From Xanthobacter autotrophicus Py2 (GTDB lineage Bacteria > Pseudomonadota > Alphaproteobacteria > Rhizobiales > Xanthobacteraceae), in the NCBI GenBank assembly GCA_000017645.1, contig CP000781.1:2405501-2469500 (forward strand): a DNA stretch of 64,000 bases, written 5' to 3'. Numbering within the stretch: the stretch's first letter is position 1; every line of letters begins with the position of its first letter. The translations under genes and the position numbers were made by a program. This document shows positions 25,987-36,430 of this stretch, one piece after another. The notes under the pieces are model-generated. The model saw only the letters and a program-made list of their open reading frames with translations. It was not told the DNA's origin and did not search any database.

Positions 25987-27396
25987 ATGTTTCAGTTCGA
26001 CGACGCTACGATTGAACAGCTTTTTGGGGCCGATGATGCTGAAAGTGAACAAACCAATCGACTTAAGGAATATTTTTACTACAACAACGCGTACAATTCG
26101 CTGACCGCAGATCTCCCCATTAGGGTATTGGTTGGGCATAAAGGGGTTGGCAAGAGTGCGCTTTTGAAGCGGGCATATCTGGCCGACCAAGAGCATGGAA
26201 TTGCGGCATCTTGGCTTAAGCCAAGCGATCTAACCAGTCTCAATACACCAGCCGAGAGTTCGAATGACTTTATTAAAAGAATTGAAGTATGGAAGAGAGG
26301 AATTTTGGTTGAAGTTATCAATTCATTTTATGATAAAATGGCCCTTGAGAAGGCCCCAGAACTTGAGAGCGCTAGGATAAAGGATCTAATCTCCCTTGTT
26401 GTCTCTATTCCAGAGCATAAAGATTTCCATAACAGGGATAATGCATCTGTTAATGTATACATTGACGACATCGATCGAGGGTGGTCCGCTAGTCAACAAG
26501 ATATACGGAATATATCCGCGCTGCTCAATGCCGTCCGTGACATTGGTGGTATTGAGCGACGTATTCGGTTCAGAATTGGACTTAGAACGGATGTGTATTT
26601 TTTGGTCCGCACGTCTGATGAATCTACAGATAAAATTGAAAGCAACATTATTTGGCTCAAGTGGACGAACGACGAACTTCTGAGGGTTGCGGCCAAGAGA
26701 ATTGTTACATTTTTCAAACTAGAATATTCCGATGAACAGATCGATACATTTCAACAATCACAAATTACCGACCTAATTCTATCAAGGGTTATAACTCCAT
26801 CATTCAAGGGGCGGGGCCGCTGGGACAACCGTCCCATTCACAACATTCTTTTGTCTTTGACGAGAGCGAGGCCTCGAGATCTTATAAAATTGTTTCGGCT
26901 CTCCGCCAAGAGGGCTGGAAACAACAAATCAGCGATAATATCATCGACTGACCTTGAGAGCATATTTGAGACTTATTCCCAAGAGAGGCTTCAAGATATA
27001 GTTAACGAGTTTAAAAGCGAGTTTCCCGACATTGAGCGCCTACTACTATCCATGAAGCCAAACAAAAAGGAGAGGCGTACGAGTGATAACTATTTATTTA
27101 GCACACCTGAGCTTTCCGCGAAATTAAATCATATAATGATGCAGAATCGATTTAGATTTAAAGATGGGTCAAGCGTAACCGCGAAGTCATTGATGCATTT
27201 TTTGTACAAAATTGACTTCATTACAGCACGAAAGGCCAATAAAAATGGTATTATAGATCGTAAGTACTTTGACCAAGGTCGCTTTTTAGCAAATGAGTTC
27301 AATGATTTTGGCTACAGCTGGGAGATTCATCCTGCATATCGCTGGGCTCTTCAGCCAAATAACCTGCAATCTCTCATTGATGAAATAATGAAATGA
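25987..27396 (+). CDS. P-loop ATPase of AT-rich island (Sll1717-like), putative defence ATPase
   Basis: A 469-residue cytoplasmic NTPase. The N-terminus FDDATIEQLFGADDAESEQ leads to Walker A GHKGVGKS (residues 50-57). Walker B is VNVYIDDID (155-163), with a following Arg/Trp. IRFRIGLRTDVYF (193-205) lies at a sensor-1 position and RARPRDLIKLFRLS (293-306) resembles the sensor-2 region of STAND/KAP-like ATPases. The C-terminal 160 residues are helical and charged, with no recognised domain. Features match the P-loop ATPases related to cyanobacterial Sll1717; that name is from memory. GAGGG lies six bases before the ATG. Base composition and codon choice (many ATA, AGA, TTA) differ strongly from all neighbours, indicating recent transfer. 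It overlaps the next gene by ATGA, so the pair works together. Confidence 0.8.
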   Translation: MFQFDDATIEQLFGADDAESEQTNRLKEYFYYNNAYNSLTADLPIRVLVGHKGVGKSALLKRAYLADQEHGIAASWLKPSDLTSLNTPAESSNDFIKRIEVWKRGILVEVINSFYDKMALEKAPELESARIKDLISLVVSIPEHKDFHNRDNASVNVYIDDIDRGWSASQQDIRNISALLNAVRDIGGIERRIRFRIGLRTDVYFLVRTSDESTDKIESNIIWLKWTNDELLRVAAKRIVTFFKLEYSDEQIDTFQQSQITDLILSRVITPSFKGRGRWDNRPIHNILLSLTRARPRDLIKLFRLSAKRAGNNKSAIISSTDLESIFETYSQERLQDIVNEFKSEFPDIERLLLSMKPNKKERRTSDNYLFSTPELSAKLNHIMMQNRFRFKDGSSVTAKSLMHFLYKIDFITARKANKNGIIDRKYFDQGRFLANEFNDFGYSWEIHPAYRWALQPNNLQSLIDEIMK

Positions 27397-27953
27397 ATCT
27401 CCTAGAGAAAATACCGAACTGGGAGCAATTGAGAACCATCGGAAATTCCGCGCCGTCGCGAATCCTAGCTTTCGCACCTTTCATTTCCTATATTTTGATT
27501 CTAAATGAATATGCTCTTACAATCGCAAAAGGAATATTTAGTTCTGCATTGATCGGAATACGTGCGGACATTGCGCCGACTTTTGGTCTGTATTGTATAT
27601 ACTTTGGATCTGTCATTTTCGGCATGGGATCAATATTATACACGGCCTATTGTCCGCAGGAGATTAAAAAATATGGTGACGTTATCAAGTATCTCGATAA
27701 AGAACTTAAATTCGTTATGAATGAAGATATATCAAGACAGAGTGAATATATACTTAGCAAAGTTGACGATCATATAAATTATATCGCTCCAATAGATAAT
27801 ACTGCAATTCTGAAGAATTATTATGATGCGTTAAATTTGTCACGCAAGTGGATGCGATTGGCAGCTTCGGCGCTTTTTGGTGGTGGAATGATTTTGCTAT
27901 TTTTACCCTCATTGTTAACTTTTTTGAAAATCGTCCGTATGCTTTTGCGCTAA
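27393..27953 (+). CDS. Multi-pass membrane protein coupled to the island ATPase, putative effector
   Basis: A 186-residue protein I cannot assign to a named family. Predicted membrane segments are at about residues 24-40 (RILAFAPFISYILILNEY), 62-85 (PTFGLYCIYFGSVIFGMGS) and 155-178. Between the second and third is a roughly 65-residue charged helical region (KYGDVIKYLDKELKFVMNEDISRQSEYI...). The chain ends with a short basic tail. Its ATG overlaps the ATPase stop codon (ATGA at 27393-27396), implying translational coupling at a fixed ratio. It shares the AT-rich composition of the ATPase gene. By analogy with other ATPase/membrane-protein pairs, it could be a membrane-disrupting effector, but this is inference. 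Confidence 0.75.
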   Translation: MNLLEKIPNWEQLRTIGNSAPSRILAFAPFISYILILNEYALTIAKGIFSSALIGIRADIAPTFGLYCIYFGSVIFGMGSILYTAYCPQEIKKYGDVIKYLDKELKFVMNEDISRQSEYILSKVDDHINYIAPIDNTAILKNYYDALNLSRKWMRLAASALFGGGMILLFLPSLLTFLKIVRMLLR

Positions 27954-28106
27954 AGTGCGCCATTCCAAAGGCGGAATCGCTCTGGCAGGGCTAGCGGTCA
28001 CCCGACAACCCCCTTTCCACCCCACCCCTCAAACCGCTCACCCCCCATCCACCCCACCCAGCACCACTTCCGCCCCAACTCCCTGAAATCCCTCGCACTC
28101 CCCCTC

Positions 28107-28122
28107 TGGCACACCCCTTGCT
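28107..28122 (+). promoter_or_regulatory. Sigma-54 (-24/-12) promoter of hupSLC
   Basis: TGGCACACCCCTTGCT matches the sigma-54 consensus TGGCAC-N5-TTGCW, with GG and GC exactly ten bases apart. It lies 63 bases before the hupS start. The cluster encodes an NtrC-family activator (37807-39300) that would drive it. Confidence 0.92.
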
Positions 28123-28184
28123 GAACCCCTCCCAATCCCCCGGCCTCGACGCCGGTGGGGTGGTCAGCCAAGGGGGAGCGCCGG

Positions 28185-29293
28185 ATGGCCCTCGAGACGT
28201 TCTATGAAGTCATGCGGCGGCAGGGCATCACCCGCCGCTCGTTCCTGAAATACTGCTCGCTCACCGCCGCGGCCCTCGGCCTCGGGCCGGAGTTCGCGCC
28301 GCAGATCGCCGAGGCCATGGAGACCAAGCCGCGCACCCCGGTGCTGTGGCTCCACGGGCTGGAATGCACCTGCTGCTCGGAAAGCTTCATCCGCTCGGCC
28401 CATCCCTTGGCCAAGGATGTGGTGCTGAGCATGATCTCGCTGGATTATGACGACACCCTCATGGCCTCCGCCGGCCACCAGGCGGAAGCGATCCTCGACG
28501 AGGTGATGGAGAAGTACAAGGGCAACTACATCCTCGCGGTGGAAGGCAATCCGCCGCTGAACGAGGATGGCATGTATTGCATCATCGGCGGCAAGCCCTT
28601 CGTGGACCAGCTGAAGAAGGTGGCGAAGGACGCGAAAGCCATCATCTCCTGGGGCTCCTGCGCCTCCTATGGCTGCGTGCAGGCGGCGCGCCCCAACCCC
28701 ACCCGCGCCACTCCGGTGCATGAGGTGATCTTCGATAAGCCCATCATCAAGGTGCCGGGCTGCCCGCCCATCGCCGAGGTGATGACCGGCGTCATCACCT
28801 ACATGCTCACCTTCGACCGCCTGCCCGACCTCGACCGGCAGGGGCGGCCCAAGATGTTCTATTCCCAGCGCATCCACGACAAGTGCTACCGCCGTCCCCA
28901 CTTCGACGCCGGCCAGTATGTGGAGAGCTTCGACGACGAGGGCGCGCGCAAGGGCTACTGCCTCTACAAGGTGGGCTGCAAGGGTCCCACCACCTACAAC
29001 GCCTGCTCCACCGTGCGCTGGAACGACGGCGTGTCCTTCCCCATCCAGGCCGGCCACGGCTGCATCGGCTGCTCGGAAGACGGCTTCTGGGACAAGGGCT
29101 CCTGGTACGCGCGCCTGTCCGACCTGAAGAACGCCGGCTTCGGCATTGAATCCAACGCCGACCAGGTGGGCCTCATCGCCGCCGGCGCGGTGGGCGCGGG
29201 GGTCGCGGTTCACGCGGCGGTGAGTGCGCTCAAGCGCGCCCAGCACAAGAATACGGACAACGGCGCTGACACGGGCGCGACGGGAGGCGAGAA

Positions 29294-29297
<4 letters not shown>
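28185..29297 (+). CDS. hupS: Uptake [NiFe]-hydrogenase small subunit
   Basis: The 370-residue small subunit (Fe-S electron-transfer chain) of a group 1 membrane-bound hydrogenase. A Tat signal with TRRSFLKYC (residues 16-24) directs export of the folded heterodimer. The first cysteines for the proximal cluster are in LECTCCSES (C61, C64), with further ligands in [14 protein letters not shown], the His/Cys set around [27 protein letters not shown] and [10 protein letters not shown]-terminal membrane anchor ([20 protein letters not shown]) and hydrophilic tail follow. The ATG at 28185 follows AGGGGGAGC. It overlaps hupL by four bases. Confidence 0.98.
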
Positions 29298-31108
<1,811 letters not shown>

Positions 31109-31120
31109 GGGAGGGATGCC

Positions 31121-31873
31121 ATGAGCGAGACCTCACTGTCCGGCGCCGCGCCTCCGGCGGCCCCTGTTTCCCCGGTTGCCAAGGCGGCGGCCGGTGGAAA
31201 GAAGCTGACCACCGTCTATGTGTACGAGGCGCCGGTGCGCCTCTGGCACTGGGTGAATGCGCTTTCCATCGTGGTGCTGTGCATCACCGGCTACTTCATC
31301 GGCTCGCCGTTCCCGACCCTGTCGGGGGAGGCGAGTTCCCACTACCTCATGGGCACCATCCGCTTCGTGCACTTCTCGGCGGGCTATATCCTCGCCGTGG
31401 GCTTCCTCGGGCGGATCATCTGGGCCTTCTTCGGCAACAAGTATTCCCGCGAGCTGTTCACCTTCCCGTTCTGGCGCAAGAGCTTCTGGCGGGGCTTCTT
31501 CGTCGAGATCAAGTGGTATGCGTTCCTCAAGCCCCGCCCGCTGAAGTTCGTGGGGCACAATCCGCTGGCCCAGGTCTTCATGTTTTTCGTGATGGTGCTG
31601 GGCCTGACCTTCATGATCGTCACCGGCTTTGCCCTCTATTCGGAGGGGGCCGGAGCAGGCTCATGGCAGGACCGGCTGTTCGGCTGGGTGCTGCCGCTGC
31701 TGGGCGGGTCCATGCAGGTGCACACGCTGCATCACCTGGGCATGTGGATGATTATCCTGTTCGTGATCATCCATGTCTATTCGGTGATCCGCGAGGACAT
31801 CATGTCCCGCCAGACCATGGTCTCGGCCATCACCAACGGCCACCGCACCTTCCGGGACGACGACCCGGAGTGA
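31121..31873 (+). CDS. hupC: Hydrogenase b-type cytochrome subunit
   Basis: A 250-residue membrane cytochrome b that takes electrons from HupS to the quinone pool. After a roughly 25-residue Ala/Pro-rich N-terminus come VYVYEAPVRLWHWVNALSI, with the first haem His, and about four to five transmembrane helices. Further histidine ligands are in FVHFSAGYILA and LHHLGMWMIILFVIIHVY. The DDPE C-terminus is common. A GAGGGAGG ribosome-binding site precedes the ATG. hupSLC ends here with a strong terminator. Confidence 0.96.
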   Translation: MSETSLSGAAPPAAPVSPVAKAAAGGKKLTTVYVYEAPVRLWHWVNALSIVVLCITGYFIGSPFPTLSGEASSHYLMGTIRFVHFSAGYILAVGFLGRIIWAFFGNKYSRELFTFPFWRKSFWRGFFVEIKWYAFLKPRPLKFVGHNPLAQVFMFFVMVLGLTFMIVTGFALYSEGAGAGSWQDRLFGWVLPLLGGSMQVHTLHHLGMWMIILFVIIHVYSVIREDIMSRQTMVSAITNGHRTFRDDDPE

Positions 31874-31895
31874 GCGGCGGAAGCAGCTTGGAAGG

Positions 31896-31928
31896 AAAGG
31901 GCGCGGCCTCGGCCGCGCCCTTTTCGTT
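31896..31928 (+). terminator. Intrinsic terminator after hupSLC
   Basis: AAAGGGCGCGGCC (31896-31908) pairs with GGCCGCGCCCTTT (31911-31923), followed by TCGTTT. It separates the structural genes from the maturation genes. Confidence 0.85.
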
Positions 31929-32184
31929 TGGCGAGCCGTCGCGCGTTTGGGTCGGCGGAGAGGCCTGCGCCGTCGCCCGCGATGTCGCATGGTCCCGCTC
32001 GGTCAGGCCACCGCGTTGGTCCGGAGTGGCGTGAAATTGCATCCCGCCATGCGGAAAGTGGAAATCAGAATTCCAATTTCTGGATCAAAATGCCATTATC
32101 GTTCCACTTGTCATGCTCCAGCCACGTATGAGGTATGCAGCCGCCACGATCCGAATCAACGCTTTGTCCGGAATTGCGAACGGC

Positions 32185-32200
32185 TGGCATGCTCCTTGAA
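32185..32200 (+). promoter_or_regulatory. Candidate sigma-54 promoter for hupD onwards
   Basis: TGGCATGCTCCTTGAA resembles the -24/-12 consensus, with GG at -24 and correct spacing, but the -12 GC is GA. It lies 68 bases before the hupD start in a 394-base gap after a terminator, where a second promoter is expected. Confidence 0.45.
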
Positions 32201-32267
32201 TTGGAGGAACTCGAAAATCAGGCGGCGGTAGACCGCCGTGGGAGGCTAGCCAGGAGGGATGCGTCGC

Positions 32268-32894
32268 ATGGACGACGATCGGCAAGTTGCGCGCATTCTG
32301 GTGCTCGGCATCGGCAACATCTTGTGGGCTGACGAGGGCTTCGGCGTCCGCGTGCTGGAAGCGCTCGACGCTTCCCATGTCTTTCCCGACACCGTCACCC
32401 TGCTCGATGGCGGCACCCAGGGCCTCTATCTGCTCCCCTATCTGGAAGAGGCGGACGGCGTCGTCATCGTGGATGCGGTGGATTACGGCCTCGTTCCGGG
32501 CACGCTCCATATCCTCGCCGATGGTGAGGTGCCCGCCGTGCTCGCCGCCCGCAAGGTGAGCCTGCACCAGACCGGCTTCCAGGAAATCCTCGGCCTGCTC
32601 GCTTTGCGCGGCAAGACGCCCGCGCGCATCGTGCTGGTGGGCGTGCAGCCCGAGCTGCTGGACGATTACGGGGGCGGCCTCACCGCCACCATCGCCGCGC
32701 AGGTGGAGCCGGCGGCGCGCAAGGTGCTCGACATCCTGAAGGACGAGTTCGGCGTGATGCCCGCGCCCCGCGCGGGAGAGGGCAGCCTCGTCACCGCCGC
32801 CGTCGGCCGGCAGTCCTACGAAAGCGAGCGCCCGAGCGCGGAGGCGGCGTGCCGCATCGGCGATCCCCGCGTCCTCGCCACCTCCCGGAGCTGA
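32268..32894 (+). CDS. hupD: Hydrogenase maturation endopeptidase
   Basis: A 208-residue HyaD/HupD-type protease that cleaves the C-terminal tail of HupL once nickel is in place. Motifs are VLGIGNILWADEGFGVRVLEAL (nickel-sensing Glu/Asp region), VIVDAVDYG and LHQTGFQEILGLL with the conserved His. The C-terminal roughly 40 residues are an extra tail beyond the usual length of about 165-195. The ATG at 32268 is ten bases after GGAGG; an ATG at 32259 would be too close to it. Confidence 0.95.
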   Translation: MDDDRQVARILVLGIGNILWADEGFGVRVLEALDASHVFPDTVTLLDGGTQGLYLLPYLEEADGVVIVDAVDYGLVPGTLHILADGEVPAVLAARKVSLHQTGFQEILGLLALRGKTPARIVLVGVQPELLDDYGGGLTATIAAQVEPAARKVLDILKDEFGVMPAPRAGEGSLVTAAVGRQSYESERPSAEAACRIGDPRVLATSRS

Positions 32895-32897
32895 ACC

Positions 32898-33230
32898 ATG
32901 TGCCTCGGCCTGCCCATGCGCATCGAGGAGGTGGAGGGCAGCTTCGCCCTGTGCCGCGCCGAGGGCGCCCGCGAGCGGGTGGATCTTGCCCTGGTGCCCG
33001 AAGCGCGCACCGGCGACCATGTGCTCGTCTTCCAGGGCACCGCCCGTCGCCTGCTGGACGCTGACGAGGCGCGCCTCATCACCGAGGCGCTCGCCGGCGT
33101 CGCCGCCATCATGGCGGGGGAGGCGGATGCCGCAGTCATTGACCGCGCCTTCGCCGACCTCGCCGACCGCGAGCCCACTTTGCCGCCCCATCTCGCCGCG
33201 GCCTATGCCGCCGGCCGAAAGGAAGCCTGA
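32898..33230 (+). CDS. hupF: HypC/HupF-family hydrogenase chaperone
   Basis: A 110-residue HypC-family protein dedicated to the uptake hydrogenase. It opens MCLGLPMRIEEVEG with the essential Cys2, and carries the HupF-type helical C-terminus. HupF differs from HypC in being longer and is thought to protect HupL during maturation under oxygen. A second paralogue, hypC, lies at 39408. It overlaps hupG by one base (TGATG). Confidence 0.94.
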   Translation: MCLGLPMRIEEVEGSFALCRAEGARERVDLALVPEARTGDHVLVFQGTARRLLDADEARLITEALAGVAAIMAGEADAAVIDRAFADLADREPTLPPHLAAAYAAGRKEA

Positions 33231-33640
33231 TGTCCGAGGCCGCGATCCCCGATCCCAACCTGCATCCCCTGGTGCGCCGGCTCGTGTCCGAGCGCGCCTG
33301 GCCCTATCTGGAAGCGCCCGAGGACACGGCGCGGCTCGATGCCCGCGACCATTTCCTGTTCCTGCCGGCCCACGGCAAGGCGCATCTGGAAAGCCCGGAC
33401 ATCGCCGTGGTGCTGCCCGAGCTGGTGAAGGCGCTGGGCGGCGAGGCGGTGCTCGGCGGCGCGGTGGCGGGGCCGAAGACGGAGGCGGCCTTGCGCGATG
33501 CCCTCAGCCTCGCCCTGCCGGCCATCGTGGTGGTGCGCGCCGGCCTGCCGGTGGGTGCCATCTCCCGCATGCGCGACTGGGACGAATATCTCGAGCGCCT
33601 CGGCGCGCTGCTCAAGACGCCCTCCGCCGCCACCCACTGA
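33230..33640 (+). CDS. hupG: Hydrogenase expression protein HupG (HyaE-like)
   Basis: A 136-residue thioredoxin-fold protein of the HyaE/HupG family, lacking the redox CxxC motif. The region around DHFLFLPAHGKAHLESPDIAVVLPELVKA is typical. HupG works with HupF/HupK in maturation of the large subunit, and HyaE-type proteins bind the Tat signal of the small subunit. It is flanked by hupF (one-base overlap) and hupH. Confidence 0.9.
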   Translation: MSEAAIPDPNLHPLVRRLVSERAWPYLEAPEDTARLDARDHFLFLPAHGKAHLESPDIAVVLPELVKALGGEAVLGGAVAGPKTEAALRDALSLALPAIVVVRAGLPVGAISRMRDWDEYLERLGALLKTPSAATH

Positions 33641-33669
33641 GGCCGAGAACCCGAGAAGGCACGCCCCGA

Positions 33670-34524
33670 ATGTCCTCTTCCCCCTTCGCCACACAGCCCC
33701 CCGTCGGTTTTGGTCCCGGCAGCCAGTCCGGCAGCGACGAGGAGGGTCTCGCCTATCTGCCGCTGCCCTCCGGCATGCGCATCTTCGAGGCCCATCTGCC
33801 GGAAGTGGCGGACCCGGACCGCCTCGCCCCGGCACTGGGCGTGCTGGAACAGGTGATCGCGGCGCTCCGGAGCTGGGAGCCGGGGACGAGCCATGTCATC
33901 CCGCTGACCCATCTCGACCGGGACAATATTGCCCTCGTGGACGAGGCCATGGGCGAAGGCGAGGTGGCCATCAAGGTGGCGGCCTTGGGCGATGCCCGGG
34001 CCATGGAGATCCAGGAGGCGACCTTCGCCGGAGTGTGGCGCCTGCGGGGTGCCGCCGGTACCGACCGCATTGAGGTGGCTGCCTTCCCGCGCGGCGCGCT
34101 GGTGCGGGCCTTCGGCACCGGCGCGGCCATCGACCTTGAGGGGCTGGACACGCCGGCCCCCGGCATCTTCAACGCCCCGGCCCTGCTGGTGGAGATCGAC
34201 CACCGCGCCCGCTCCCGTCAGCCGGGGGATCTGCCCCACGTCATCAACCTGTCGCTGCTGCCCCACACGCCGGAAGACCTCGCCATGCTGGACGCGCGGC
34301 TGGGGCAGGGAGCAACCACCGTGCTCTCGCGCGGCTATGGCAATTGCCGCATCGACGCCTGCGCCACGCGGAACGTCTGGCGGGTGCGCTTCTTCAATTC
34401 GCAAGACATGCTCATCCTCGACACTATCGAGGTGACCGAGGTGCCGGAAGTGGCCTGCGCCGCCCGCGAGGACATCGCCGACAGCGCCGAACGCCTCGCC
34501 GACGTGCTGGCGGCGATCCGGTGA
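33670..34524 (+). CDS. hupH: Hydrogenase expression protein HupH (HyaF-like)
   Basis: A 284-residue member of the HupH/HyaF family, needed for small-subunit or Fe-S maturation under oxygen. It contains VLEQVIAAL, PLTHLDRDNIALVDEAMGEG, the motif NAPALLVEIDHR and a C-terminal GYGNCRIDACATRNVWRVRFFN with two cysteines, conserved across the family. The ATG at 33670 gives the canonical length. The downstream gene starts at or just after its stop codon. Confidence 0.93.
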   Translation: MSSSPFATQPPVGFGPGSQSGSDEEGLAYLPLPSGMRIFEAHLPEVADPDRLAPALGVLEQVIAALRSWEPGTSHVIPLTHLDRDNIALVDEAMGEGEVAIKVAALGDARAMEIQEATFAGVWRLRGAAGTDRIEVAAFPRGALVRAFGTGAAIDLEGLDTPAPGIFNAPALLVEIDHRARSRQPGDLPHVINLSLLPHTPEDLAMLDARLGQGATTVLSRGYGNCRIDACATRNVWRVRFFNSQDMLILDTIEVTEVPEVACAAREDIADSAERLADVLAAIR

Positions 34525-34529
34525 GCGCC

Positions 34530-35444
34530 ATGTCCGCCACCTCCTCCCCCTCCCACGCCTTCTTCGAGGGCTCCTATCTGGGCGACAAGGCGCGCCTTGC
34601 CCCTACAGCGCGCCTGGAATGCAAGGTGTGCTGGCACGTCTACGACCCGGCCGAGGGCTGCGAGACGTGGCAGATCCCGGCCGGCACGCCGTTCACCGCG
34701 CTGCCAGAGCATTGGCGCTGCCCGGTGTGCGACGGCGCCCGCGACCAGTTCATGGTGCTGGATGGCGGCGCGCCGGATCTCTCCGCGCTCGCCCCCGCCC
34801 CGGCGGCCGTGGCGGCGGATCCCCATCTGGAAGCCCAGCTTCGGGACATGCCGGGGCGGTTCGAGGCGGTGTTCCGCGAGATCCATTCGGCCAAGATGAA
34901 GGGCGTGCCCTTCGTCAACGAGAGCCTGGGGGTGAAGGCCGTGGGCTTCCGCGCCCATGACGGCCGCGCGCTCGGCGTGCTGGTGACGCCCTGGTTCATG
35001 AACCTGGTGCTGCTGCCCAACGCGCAGGATGACTGGAGCGGCCTGAAGACCGGCGACAAGGAGCTGATCGCCTTCCCGTCCGGTTCTTATGAATTCCTCG
35101 CCGCCAACCGGCCGGAGACGGGGCCCTACAAGGCCTGTTCCCTGTTCTCGCCCATGTTCGATTTCTCCTCCATGCTGCAGGCGGTGGAAACGGCGGCGGC
35201 GGTGCTGCCGGCCCTGTTCGATGCCGCCAACCGAGAGGAGGGCACCCGCTCCGGCGAGATCCGCCGCCGCGCGGAAGAGGAGGCGGCAACGCTCGCCCAG
35301 GCCGAAGCGGCCGCGCTCGCGTCCGAGGAACCCGCCCCCCGGCCCGCCGGTCCGCCGCCTGAGATGTCCCGCCGCGCCGTGATCCTCGGCCCGCGCGCGG
35401 TACAAGGGGTGGCCCCGGAAGTCCCGCAGGACGGCATCGCATGA
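34530..35444 (+). CDS. hupIJ: Fused rubredoxin HupI and HupJ (HybE-like) protein
   Basis: A 304-residue fusion of two maturation proteins encoded separately in Bradyrhizobium and Rhizobium. Residues 28-78 form a rubredoxin with its iron ligands C31KVC34 and C64PVC67. Residues about 96-230 are HupJ (HybE family), from LRDMPGRFEAVFREIHSAKMKGVPFVNE to GSYEFL. The remaining tail is Ala/Glu- and Pro-rich. Rubredoxin HupI supports assembly of the small-subunit clusters in air. Translation may start at this ATG or at an in-frame GTG at 34521 that overlaps the hupH stop. The fused form implies the two act as one unit. Confidence 0.9.
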   Translation: MSATSSPSHAFFEGSYLGDKARLAPTARLECKVCWHVYDPAEGCETWQIPAGTPFTALPEHWRCPVCDGARDQFMVLDGGAPDLSALAPAPAAVAADPHLEAQLRDMPGRFEAVFREIHSAKMKGVPFVNESLGVKAVGFRAHDGRALGVLVTPWFMNLVLLPNAQDDWSGLKTGDKELIAFPSGSYEFLAANRPETGPYKACSLFSPMFDFSSMLQAVETAAAVLPALFDAANREEGTRSGEIRRRAEEEAATLAQAEAAALASEEPAPRPAGPPPEMSRRAVILGPRAVQGVAPEVPQDGIA

Positions 35445-36430
35445 TCCACGCTCCCGCCACGCTCCGCCGCCTCACCATCGCGCTCGACGGGCGCGCGGGG
35501 ATGTGGCGCTTTGGGCGGGAGACGGGGCCTGACCCGGCACAGGCGCTGGTCGGGCGTACGCCGGACGAGGCGGCGCGGCTCGCGCCCCTCGTCTTCAACC
35601 TGTGCGGCGCCGCCCACGGCTTCGCCGCTGCCACCGCGCTGGGCCTGCCGGCGGCGGCGGACGGGGCGGCCATGGCGCGAGAGACCGTGCGTGACCACGC
35701 TCTCGCCATGCTCCACACCTGGCCGCAGGCGCTGGGCGAGGCCCCCGACCGCGCCGCGCTGGGCCTGCTCGCCCGGCCGGGACGCCCGGAGGATTTCGCC
35801 GCCGCCCTGGTAGGGGAGGGGGCGGACCTGTCCTCCTTCTCGCGCGCCGAGCTGGACTCCTGGCTTCGCGAGGCGACCACGCCCACCGCCCGGCTCCTGG
35901 CCCACATGCGTCGCGAGGTCGATCCCGCCGAGGGTCGGGCAGGGTTGCCGGAACTGACGGCGCAGGATGTGGCGGCGGCGCTGGATCCGGCACGGACACC
36001 GGGCGCCGAGGGACTTCGCGAAACCAGCGCCCTCGGCCGTGTCGCACACACCCCGCTCGTCTCCGCCCTCCTCGCTGGCGAGGGGCCGAGCCTGTTCGTG
36101 CGCCTGCTGGCCCGGCTGGTGGATTGCCTCGCCGCGTTGAAGCCGGCCTCCGCCGTCCCGACATACGATCTGCCCGCCGGCTTCGGCATCGCGCCCGCCG
36201 CGCGCGGGCTGCTCGGCCATGGGGTGCGGCTGGAGGCGGGGCGCGTCGCTGCCTATCGCATCCTCTCCCCCAGCGCGTGGAACCTTGCTCCCGGTGGCCT
36301 GCTGGAGCGCGCCTTCGCGGCGCTGACACCCGACCCCACGGCACGGCGGCTGGCGCCGCTTCTGGTGTCGGCCATCAATCCCTGCGTGCCGGTCACTTTG
36401 TCCTATGCGGAGGAGGCTGCCCATGCATGA
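35441..36430 (+). CDS. hupK: Hydrogenase expression/formation protein HupK
   Basis: A 329-residue HupK. It resembles a degenerate large subunit: LVFNLCGAAHGFAAA recalls the RxCxxC motif with only one Cys, and the C-terminus SAINPCVPVTL recalls the DPCxxC motif with one Cys. It is thought to act as a scaffold for the Ni-Fe centre. It overlaps the upstream stop by four bases (ATGA) and its own stop overlaps hypA. Confidence 0.93.
   Translation: MIHAPATLRRLTIALDGRAGMWRFGRETGPDPAQALVGRTPDEAARLAPLVFNLCGAAHGFAAATALGLPAAADGAAMARETVRDHALAMLHTWPQALGEAPDRAALGLLARPGRPEDFAAALVGEGADLSSFSRAELDSWLREATTPTARLLAHMRREVDPAEGRAGLPELTAQDVAAALDPARTPGAEGLRETSALGRVAHTPLVSALLAGEGPSLFVRLLARLVDCLAALKPASAVPTYDLPAGFGIAPAARGLLGHGVRLEAGRVAAYRILSPSAWNLAPGGLLERAFAALTPDPTARRLAPLLVSAINPCVPVTLSYAEEAAHA

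Noticed and set aside
32027..32040. TGGCGTGAAATTGC as a sigma-54 promoter for hupD
   Set aside because: The GG and GC elements are nine, not ten, bases apart; sigma-54 does not tolerate this spacing.
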